Both the position numbers and the translations under genes were made by a program. A stretch of 64,000 nucleotides of DNA from Nageia nagi (Eukaryota > Pinophyta), in assembly GCA_050084985.1 (NCBI GenBank), contig JBITNC010000001.1, positions 115,010,001 through 115,074,000 of the forward strand, given 5' to 3'. Below, in pieces: positions 24,999 to 34,019 of this stretch (position 1 is its first letter; the number at the start of each line of letters is the position of its first letter). The notes under the pieces are model-generated. The model made no database searches. It worked only from the letters and a program-made list of their open reading frames with translations, and had not been told where the DNA came from.

Positions 24999-25639
24999 TC
25001 TTACACCCCATTGGTGAGGTAAAACTAAGAGAAGGTATAAATTTCCTCCTCATTTGGTTATCTTAATGGATTATTGCATTAGATACTAACATATTTTGTG
25101 AGATATTGGAGCTTATTTTTTGCAAAATATGATCAAAATTGGCAATGCAAGCAATTTTTTTTGCTAACCTCTTATGTTAGTAGCATTTTTTTACAAAAAT
25201 GCTTAATACATGATATACCTTTTAAGAGGATACTATGTGATGCAAATATTTTTTTTACTAACATTTTGTTTGTTAGTAGTATTGATCAATAACTCTATTA
25301 CAAGCATCGCCAAGGTGTAATAGTTACATAATACTTTATTTCTTCTCTAAATTATCTTATTTTTTGCAAAAAATTTAATGCAAATAGAGGGAAATAATTT
25401 CTAGAGGCAATTGTTTAAAATATAAAGCAAATATGGGGCTCATTTTTTTATTGTTGAAATAAAAAGTGGAAGACTTTACAAGTTTTTTTTAAATATTTAC
25501 AATATTTTTTATATATAATATTTTTTTCAAAAATTATAAAATTCGGGGGGGGGATAAAATAAATGGTAGGGTCTGCCCAGTAGCTCGCGGTCCACCCTCT
25601 GCGTCTCCCTCCTCCCTCTGTAGGTATGCGAATTGTTTG

Positions 25640-26260
25640 ACACTGTTCCTCAAACCTCCACCTCCATGACCTGGTAGACATGTATGCAAAATGTGGAAGT
25701 GTAGGGAAGGCACAGGAATTATTTGACAAAATGCCCCATCAAAATGCAGCCACGTTCAATGCAATGATCGTAGAATATGCACAAAATCTAATACATTGAA
25801 AGGGTTTGTAAATTGGTTGACAAAATGCCTCATCTCATATGCACAAAATGGATACGTGGAAAAAGTCTACTTGCTGTATGTGCTTATATTGCACCTCTCC
25901 CTCATGAAATGTTTTTCATGGACTTCAACGATCGCATGATGCAGACCGTTTCATGGATCACACTTCTTGGAGGATATGCACCAGACGGATACGTTGAAAT
26001 GATCTGCAAATTATTTATCACGATGCATGATGCAGACAAAGTTTCATGGACTGCAATGATCATAGGAGATGTACAAAATGAATACATTGAAAGGGATAGC
26101 AGCCCTTCACGATCCTGCTCCCACTCCCACTCCAGCCAAATGATCGTAGGATATGCACAAAATGGATACTTGAAAAGGCCACATCAAAATGCTGACTCCT
26201 AGATTGTATCGGCCACAGGACATACTCAAAATGGATATGTTGAGGGGGCCATTTAATTAA
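25640..26260 (+). pseudogene. Captured PPR gene fragment inside A leader
   Basis: From 25671 the plus strand reads LVDMYAKCGSVGKAQELF, then DKMPHQNAATFNAMIVEYAQN, ending in a stop at 25797-25799. This is a textbook plant PLS-class pentatricopeptide motif. Between 25813 and 26202 an open frame gives further degenerate units (VSWITLLGGYAPDGYVE and VSWTAMIIGDVQNEYIE, then MIVGYAQNGYLKR). Another AQNGY-like unit is near 26225. A pyrimidine run ending CTCTGTAG at 25622 resembles a splice acceptor. PPR proteins bind organellar RNA; this piece lacks a start and is interrupted, so it is a transduced gene fragment, not a working gene. It has no counterpart in the C or D leaders. Confidence 0.85.
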
Positions 26261-26389
26261 TTTGAGAAGCTTCCTTAATTAAATATAGTTGGTATTGAGT
26301 GGTAAGAATAGAATAGGTTTTCTCAAAGACCCTATAAACTTCCATGCAAATGTAGTTGCTAGCTGAAGATCCAAACTCTGCAATTCTGC

Positions 26390-26660
26390 TCCATGCTTGG
26401 GCTGCACCCTCTCCCTCTCCCTGTTATCGCAAGCTCCATGCGATGTCTCTTTGTCACCCTTGCATGCCTCTCCAATAGCTGTGGAGTTTTGCACTCTCCT
26501 CCCTCTCCTCTAGCGCTAATCCTCTCTGTCACCAGCCTCCTGTGCAAGCCTCCTCTTCCTCCTTCACCATCTACTCTTCTAAGCATGGCCACCATCACCT
26601 CCATAGGCTATCCTATAGTGCCTCCATGAAGGTCCTCCTCCTTCCCATGGTCAAGGTTGA
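26390..26660 (+). other. CT-rich, higher-GC segment in A leader
   Basis: Composition is clearly different from the surrounding A/T-rich leader. Open frames exist on both strands, but their residues are composition-driven and I recognise no domain. A similar but not obviously homologous CT-rich segment sits at the same place in C (17650-18590) and F (4330-4900, minus sense). Confidence 0.4.
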
Positions 26661-27440
26661 TGGCTGCCAACTCTTTGCAAGTTTTCTTTAATGCACTTAG
26701 AAGCATTAAGTTCTTGTTGACCACTTGCAAAATGACTACTCCCAAAAAGCAACGTGCTCTTCTTGGTAAAAGAAAAAGGGGAGGTCATTTCTTAAGAACA
26801 AACATACATTTATTTTTTGTTTTACCAACTAGATAAGGGATTTAATTTTTTTTGTTGTTTTACCACCTAAGTCTTAAAAACCCAACCAAACCCCTTGAGC
26901 ATTAATTTTTTGACTACTCCAAAAAAAAAGCAACGTATGCTCTTCTTGGTAGAAGAAAAAGGGGGGGTCATATTTTTTAACTACAAAGTATTTAATTGTT
27001 TTTTGACTTAGGAGTATTTTTTTGAATGCTTGAGGTAGGAGAAGCATTAAAATGCATGAAGTAGGGGTATGGGTCTCCTTCGTTTTCCATTTAATTCTTG
27101 GAGACTTGGTAAGTGGTGAATATTTTTAACTTATTTTAAGTTAAACTTAGCTTATTTTTTTAAAAAATGCTTAGAATATTTATAATATTGCATGTTTAAT
27201 TTACTAAGGTGCACATGCAATTTCTAGAATGCTAACCTCTTAGCATTTTTTTTCTCTCTCTAAGCAGAGTAATTTAGTCTAAGTATGCTATTTTTTTAAG
27301 TAAATAAGGGAATTTTTTTTACTTAAAATGCATACTTATAAGACAAGTCTTAGCATACAAGTTTTTTTTTTTTTTTTTTAGGGATAAAACCTTAAGTGAA
27401 AAGGGGGGAATTGGTATAATTTTTACTTAAATTTTATCTA

Positions 27441-27522
27441 GATCTTGCATGCTAGACTTATGATGCATGTCTCTTTATCTTGATCTTGCATGCTAGACTT
27501 ATGATGCATGTATCTTTATCTT
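27441..27522 (+). repeat. 41-bp tandem duplication in A leader
   Basis: GATCTTGCATGCTAGACTTA units at 27441 and 27482, apparently differing at one base. Confidence 0.9.
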
Positions 27523-27717
27523 GTTTGAAGAATAAAACATGCTTAGGACTTAAAATTTTTTAAGTTAAATAATGCATGATGCATGATTATTACTTAATTT
27601 TTTTTTAAGTCATGGAACAATGCATATTTTTTTTAAGTTATGGATTAATGCTAAGTAGGAATTAGTTCTTTTTTAATTCATTAAGTGCTTGAATAAATTG
27701 AGCAAAATATACAAAAT

Positions 27718-28424
27718 GTAAAATGTCCTTTAGGGGTTAGTACAAAACCCATTGGACTTTTAAGGTTTTTCAAGCTCGTGTGGATGATGCAATTTAACTT
27801 TACTTTATATTTTTGCATAATTTGCTTTATACTTGCAAAATGCAAATATTGAAAGTAACCCCTAAAATGAACACATCCGCACGTATTCTTCCACAACATG
27901 ACTTATTTGGGGAGCCACAAGGTGAGGACAGGGCAGACTGGGGCCCTTTTAGTCTGAAGACCCAAGTGGTGGTAAGTCCATCTTAATTGCCCCTAAGACC
28001 TCTGTTGGATTGGACATAACTCTATTAGGTGGACAGGCATGTGTGTAGTGATACCACATGTTCGCACATCCATTCAGAGATTATCCTGATAACCTAGGAG
28101 GAAAACTAAAAACCTTAATCAAGATAATTAAAATGGCTGGTCCAAGATACATCAGATCCTTGGAAAATAGTTGGTACTTCTCCTTGTGAGAGTATATTAC
28201 TGACCAAGGTGAACTGGTTGAGGACTGGTAGTACCTAGGCTCCACCTTGCGGGCATCCAGGTGAAGGCCTAATTCTATACAAGAAAATAACCCCAACTTT
28301 ATTCCTCTACAGATCGTGGTTTATAAGTTTGCACATGTGGGACATGTTTACTTATGTTTGATTTGTATAAATGGAAACTTGTAAAAATTTGCATTCTTAT
28401 TGCATATTTACTTTTGTACAGACA
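27718..28424 (+). other. Conserved distal leader block (A copy)
   Basis: Matches C 19495-20301 and D 16194-16575/44293-44685 over its whole length, although the proximal leaders differ. Includes AACCCATTGGAC, CCCCTAAAATGAA, AGTGATACCACAT and GAGAGTATATTACT words in the same order. Frames do not agree between copies. Confidence 0.75.
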
Positions 28425-31400
28425 ATGGTTGAAACCTTCATACCCAAGCATATACTCGATGGTTCCAACTTCGGCATATGGGAACCTCATATGAGAGCTG
28501 AGTTACAAGCAAGGAAGCTATGGTAGACAGTAAATGAAGATCTAATCACTCCTACAGATGAGAAGGCTCTTAAAATTTACAACTCAAAGAATGAGTTAGC
28601 AACCTCAATGATATATCGTGCAATTTTAGATGACATCCTTCTCATGATTTCTTCCTCGACATCAGCAAAAGAAACTTGGGATAGACTAAAGAAAATTTAC
28701 CTTGGGTCCAAATTTTCAAGAAGGTTCACCATTCTACAAAAGTTGTTGCAATATCGTCAAGGTGAAGATGAAAGTGCCTCTATCTACTTGAACAAAATCA
28801 TTGACCTCAGGACACCACTAGTTGGCTGTGGGTGCAATTGGATCAATGATGAGTTCATGGTCTTCATCATTATTCAAAGCCTCTCTACAAAGTTCAGTAA
28901 CTTTGTCACAGTTATGGAGACTAGGCTTGATGATGAAGAAGATGTTATCTCTCTTGACAACCTTTTTAGACTCCTTCTGAAGCATGAGGAAACTTTGAAC
29001 AAGAAAATGTTGAACCTTTCTCCAAAGGATAATAGCATTGCTCTAGGAGCAACTAAAACTCCTTTCAAAAAGACGTTCAAACATTATAAATTCAAAGATA
29101 ACAAATCCTCATCTACCATCAGGAAGCACAACAACTTCAAGCAAAGGAATGACAAAGCTAGATCAAGCAATCCAACACCGCAAGAAAAGTTTGATGGAAA
29201 TTGTAACTTTTATGGCATCTTTGGGTACAAAGAGTATGATTGTTGTAAAAAGAAATTTGCTCAAAAAGGCAAGGGAAATGCAAATGTGAGAAATTTCAAT
29301 AATAAAAGGAAGAACAAGCATGCTGATACTATTGCCTACTACTCAATGACTCAAACTATTTCAAATGATTAGATTGTTGATTCAGGATACACTAATCACA
29401 TGTGTTATGAAAAAGATAAGTTTGAAAACTTTCATAAGTACAAAAAGGATGCAGTTGTGATAGGTGATAATACAGTCCTTGATGTTCAAGGAATAGGGAG
29501 TGTGAAGATTCATGGAAAGACTCTTGATAATGTCTTTTATGTGCCTAAACTAAGGATGAATCTTATCTCCGTAATTCAGATTACAAGGAAGGGATGCTCA
29601 TTTGAGTTTACCTCACACTCCTAGTGTGTTAAGAAAGGACTTGCCACCTTGATGAAAGGATCAGTAAAGGATGACCTTTATATTGTGGATCAAGTTCCTT
29701 CAAAGATTTGTCTTGCTGCAAATGTGTGTTCAAAAGGTAATCTTTGGCATCAACGATTAGGGCACCTTAACCACAAGAGTATTCAAGATATGAAAAATCA
29801 AGAACTTGTGGAAGGTTTACCTAATATTTCACCCACAATTGGTCTTTGTGAAAGGTGCATTCTAGGAAAGATGAATAGGCAAAAGTTTGAAAAGGATAAG
29901 GCAAACTCGGGCTACTTGTCCTCTTCAGCTTGTGCATTCAGATTTGATGGGTCCATTTCAAACTAAGTCTCTAGGGGGAGCTTCTTATGTTCTGATCTTC
30001 ATTGATGACTTCAGTAGGATGACATTTGGTTATCTACTTAAGCACAAGGATCAAACTTTTGAACGATTTAAATATTTCAAGGCTCTTGTTGAAAATCAAA
30101 TTGATTTTAAGATCAAGATGTTGAGATCTGATAATGGGGGTGAGTATAATAGCAATGAGTTTAATGATTATTGTGTTAAACATGGGATCAAGCGACAATT
30201 CACAATCCCTTACACCCCTCAGCAAAATGGAGTTGCTAAAAGAAAGAATCGCACCATTATGGAAATGACAAGATGCATGTTGGGTAACCTTCCTAGTTTC
30301 TTATGGGGAGAAGCTGTTCACACTGCTATTCACACCCTAAATAGGTGTCCTACTAAAGCAGTTGAAGGAAAAACTCTGTATGAAGCATGGACAGGAAAGA
30401 AACCTAACATCTCACACTTTAGGGTCTTTGGTTGTGATGCATTTGCCTTTATTACCTCAGAGAAAAGAAAGAAGCTAGATAAAAGATCAGAAAAATGCAT
30501 CTTTGTGGGGTATGATAATCAGCATAGAGGTTATAGGCTCTACTCCTCATTCCATAAAATAGTCTTTATTTCTAGGGATGTCAAGTTCAATGAACTTCCT
30601 GAGGATACAACTTCTCATGTTGAGGTGTCTGATTCAGATGATTCTATGCCTGGACCTAACTGGTTGGATGATCATTTAGGGAAGTCACCATAAGAGCAAA
30701 ATTCTCCAACTCAGAGAATTACAAGGAGTATGACCTTGAATAAATCCTTATTCGCCAAAATTGATAATATGAATGAGCCATCAACATTCAAAGAAGCTTC
30801 CAAGCAAGAGTGTTGGATGGAAGCTATGAAAGTTGAGTATGAGGCACTCATGAAAAATGAAACTTGGGATTTGGTTCCTTATCCCAATGAGAAAAATGTG
30901 ATTGGAAATAAATGGATATACAAGGTCAAGTACAATTCTGATGGAGAAGTTGAAAAATACAAAGCAAGGTTAGTGGCCAAAGGATTCATTCAGAAATATG
31001 GTATTGATTATGAGGAAACCTTTTCTCCTGTGGCTAAGATGCCTACTATCAGGATAATCCTTGCTCTTTCTGCAGCTCAAGGATGGAAAGTTTTCCAACT
31101 TGATGTCAAGAGTGCATTTCTCAATGGTGACTTGGATGTAGAAATCTACATGAATCAACTAGAAGGATTTATTCCAGAAGGAAAAGAGTCTCTTGTGTGC
31201 AAGCTAAAGAAGTCTTTGTATGGACTTAAATAAGCACCTAGAGCATGGTACAAGAAAATTTCAGGATTCTTTGTAGATATTGGTTTTTCTAAGTGCTTCT
31301 TTGACTCAGATCTCTATGTAATCAATCAAGGAAAAGATGTGGTCTTAATTCTCCTTTATGTGGATGATCTTCTCATAATAGGCAATAATATTGAAATCAT

Positions 31401-32321
31401 CCAAGAGTGCATATCCAAACTAAAGGCAACATTTGAAATGACTGATCTAGGTCTATTGCATTACTATCTTAGAATGCAAGTATACCAACATAAAGATTGT
31501 ACTTATCTTAGTCAATCTAAGTATATATCAGACATCTTGTAAAAGTTTGGAATGGAGGAGTGTAGATATGCTGTAATACCTGTTTCTCCTGGAATCATTG
31601 TATCACTGAGCTCATATTCTCAGTTGGCTAATGCTACAGCTTATAGGCAATTGATCGGTAGTCTTCTATATCTGACTATCTCTCATCCTAATATTGCCTT
31701 TGCAATGAATCTGATGGCACGATTCATGCAAAAACCATATGTTGAACACCTCAATGCTGTGAAGCAAATCTTAAGGTATGTGGTAGGGATAAAGGATCTT
31801 ACTCTTAAGTATTCCAAAGTGCCCTCAATTATTCTCTTAGGGTTCTCAGATTCTGATTATGGGGAGATAAAGATGATAGAAAATCAACCTCTACATATGT
31901 GTTCAGCATTGGTTCAGGTGCTATCTCTTGGGCTTCCAAGAAGCAACCTACTGTGACTCTTTCTACCACCGGAGCTGAATATCGAGCCATGTATGTTACC
32001 GCCCAAGAAGCTATTTGGCTGAGGCATCTTCTGAATGAAATTGGGTATAAGCAAAATGGCCCATCTCTTATTTCTTCAGATAATCAATCAGCTATCTCTT
32101 TGGCTAAGAATCCTGTGTTCCATCGGAGAACCAAACATGTGGAAATCCAAGCCCATTTTATCAAGGAGAAGGTTCTAGATGACATCATACACTTGGAGTA
32201 TTTTCTATCTACTGAAAACTTCACTAATTTATTCACCAAGCCCCTTCCTAAAGCTCAGTTCAGCAAACTTAGGGATTCTCTCAGGTTGGTGAAGTTGCCC
32301 TCAAGGGGGAGTGAAGTTTGA
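28425..32321 (+). pseudogene. Copia A gag-protease-integrase-RT-RNase H polyprotein
   Basis: Starts at ATG 28425 (MVETFIPKHILDGSNFG). Stops interrupt at 28524, 29370, 29622, 30691, 31231 and 31540. Frameshifts occur near 29905 and near 31860 (one G lost). Gag spans 28425-29330; its knuckle is damaged (CNFYGIFGYKEYDC: one Cys and the His are both Tyr). Protease at about 29370 keeps VDSGYTNH. GAG-pre-integrase (WHQRLGHLNHKS) is at about 29745. Integrase at about 29880-30600 has FIDDFSRM and LRSDNGGEYN, but the catalytic Glu is Lys (QQNGVAKRKN, codon 30238). RT is at 30730-31540, with [20 protein letters not shown] and LLYVDDLLI. RNase H follows to 32321 ([18 protein letters not shown], then [11 protein letters not shown]). 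Confidence 0.95.
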
Positions 32322-33241
32322 ACTTTTGTTAGTGATGACAACTTCACCTCTAAGATGCCTTTTTTGATTGTACATTCTATACCTTCGTGGTAAGTTTGCT
32401 CTGCATGATAAACTTGTTGTACAATTGTTGTTATAGAGTGTTGATTATTTTATACCTCCATGGTAAGTTTGCTCTGCATGACAAACTTGTACATATTTAT
32501 ACCTCCATGGTAAGTTTGCTCTGTGTGACAAACTTGTTGTACATTTTACACCTCCATGGTAAGTTTGCTCTACGTGACAAACTTGTTGTACATTTTATAC
32601 CTCCATGGTGAGTTTGCTCTGCATGAGAAACTCGTTGTACAATTTTTTGAGCATATAATTAATATACCTCTGTGGTAAGTTCGCTCTGCATGATGAACTT
32701 ATTGTACATTCTATACCTCCGTGGTGAGTTTGCTCTGCATGAGAAACTCATTGTACAATTTTTATACTCTATTAATAATCAACACATGTCTATATACAAC
32801 AGGTGACTATGAGTGATGGCTTGGCATCTTCGTGATGACTTATAGTGCACCATTAATCAGTTATTTATAAGATGACATTATTTAATTCTTTTATTTGAAT
32901 ATATGATGTATCTAACTGATTTTGTTCATGAGTTGCTTATAGCATGCAGGATCTTCTTCATAAATGCAGGTTACTCACCTTGTGAAAGCAAGCTCATGGA
33001 GACTCACTTGTCCGCTTAAAGTTGATTGACTACTATGTACAGTGAAACCAATTATGGTTAATAATTGTATTGTAAACCATTTTTTCAAATGGTAATGTAG
33101 TGAGTCTCATACTAGTTCTCAAAAAGATTCTCAAATATGTAAATATTTTCATCTCCACTTGTATCTCTATGGAGGAGAACTCTCTCTTACTCTCTCTCTT
33201 CTCTCTTCTACGCTCTATCCCAATATTGCATTAAGGGGGAG
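32322..33241 (+). other. 3' noncoding segment and polypurine tract of A
   Basis: About 0.92 kb between the RNase H stop and the 3' LTR. It contains the hairpin array, a block at about 32800-32880 conserved in C, D and E (GGTGACTATGAGT, then ATAGTGCACCATT), a second conserved block near 32960-33010, a CT-rich run at 33176-33220, and the polypurine tract TTAAGGGGGAG ending at 33241. Confidence 0.85.
32381..32762 (+). repeat. Seven-unit tandem hairpin array in A 3' noncoding part
   Basis: Seven units, each beginning ACCTYYRTGGT, start at 32381, 32454, 32501, 32550, 32599, 32666 and 32715. Spacing is mostly 47-49 bp, with 73 and 67 for two units that carry inserts. Each has an inverted repeat around the loop GCTCTGCATGA or a close variant. 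Units 2-4 have AAGTTTG/CAAACTT; unit 1 AAGTTT/AAACTT; units 5 and 7 GAGTTT/AAACTC; unit 6 AAGTTC/GAACTT. Both arms change together. C, D and E have one unit each. Confidence 0.93.
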
Positions 33242-33741
33242 TGTTAGAATTTGTAATGAAATATTGTGAATATCTAAACTCCTTGTAAGTTCAATTAATC
33301 ACTTAAAGGATATGTAGATACCTTAAGGGATTAATTGAATTCTTTATTATGTGTGGACTTTGACCTAACCATGGGGTTAGTTGGTAGGTTAAAGTTAGGT
33401 CACACATTTATTGTAACCCTAACCTTACCCTTGGGTTAAAGGGAGGTTAGGGAGGTGCTCTCAAGCTATAAATAAAGGGCCTCTCATCTTGTAACACATC
33501 TAAGTTTTGGAGTAAGATTACTCTACTAGGTTGTGTAGGAGAGGAAGAGAATTGTAGTAAGAGGTGCATAGATTGAGAATAGAGAACTAGTTGTGGATGT
33601 ACTCCCAAGGAGGGAGGAACCACATTATATTGGTGTCATATTATGTGAATGTGTTAGTAGCTTGTAGATGTTGCATGTTGAATGTGATTGAGCTTTCTAT
33701 AGTCTTGGACCTTAGGAATTAGAGTAGTGCTAATTCTCTCA
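33242..33741 (+). repeat. 3' LTR of element A
   Basis: 500 bp, about 98.4% identical to the 5' LTR by hand count (about 8 substitutions, no length change), followed by TSD ATGCA. Confidence 0.97.
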
Positions 33742-33746
33742 ATGCA

Positions 33747-33800
33747 CACTGATCTCATCATGTTGACAACAATGACAACACTGCTGCACCATACTCAACA
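33747..33800 (-). repeat. 3' LTR of element B, remaining 54 bp
   Basis: CACTGATCTCATCATGTTG to CATACTCAACA, continuing the left LTR after element A and its TSD. The same text is unbroken at 41058-41111. Confidence 0.94.
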
Positions 33801-33815
33801 ATCTCCCCCTTTGGA
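33801..33815 (-). promoter_or_regulatory. Polypurine tract of element B
   Basis: Minus strand TCCAAAGGGGGAGAT ends directly at the 3' LTR start TGTTGAG, the standard plus-strand priming position. Confidence 0.85.
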
Positions 33816-34019
33816 ATTGTTGGCAACACATATGCAAAAACTTGTTACTCTTCTCCCCCTTTGAAAACAAATACAAATGGGTGTCGTGGACTCCACTTGA
33901 GTCCATATACATAATACTTAGGTGTAAATCAGTATACAAAAGAACATAATTATACAGGAGTAAAAAGATAAACAAATACAAAATTACTCCCCCTGAGATT
34001 ATGCGCCCAAAAGCTAGTC

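Larger units (their letters stand above)
24885..28424 (+). other. Long 5' leader of element A
   Basis: Noncoding, 3.5 kb. It holds a 56-bp tandem duplication (24887-24998), A/T-rich DNA to 25540, a captured PPR gene piece (25640-26260), a CT-rich higher-GC segment (26390-26660), an A/T-rich part with a 41-bp duplication (27441-27522), and the conserved distal block (27718-28424). No uninterrupted extra gene is present. Confidence 0.8.
24370..33741 (+). mobile_element. Copia element A, innermost and youngest level
   Basis: Structurally complete Ty1/copia element of 9,372 bp. It has two 500-bp LTRs, TSD ATGCA at 24365-24369 and 33742-33746, a primer-binding site with one inserted base, a 3.5-kb leader, gag-pol at 28425-32321, a 0.9-kb 3' noncoding part with a hairpin array, and a polypurine tract. 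LTRs differ at about 8 of 500 positions. It lies inside the 3' LTR of B, whose other LTR shows the empty site at 41054-41058. Gag-pol carries six stops and two frameshifts, so it is non-autonomous now. Confidence 0.97.

Noticed and set aside
26393-26629. Overlapping open frames on both strands in the A leader
   Set aside because: Low-complexity composition, no recognisable domain, and no conservation in C or D.
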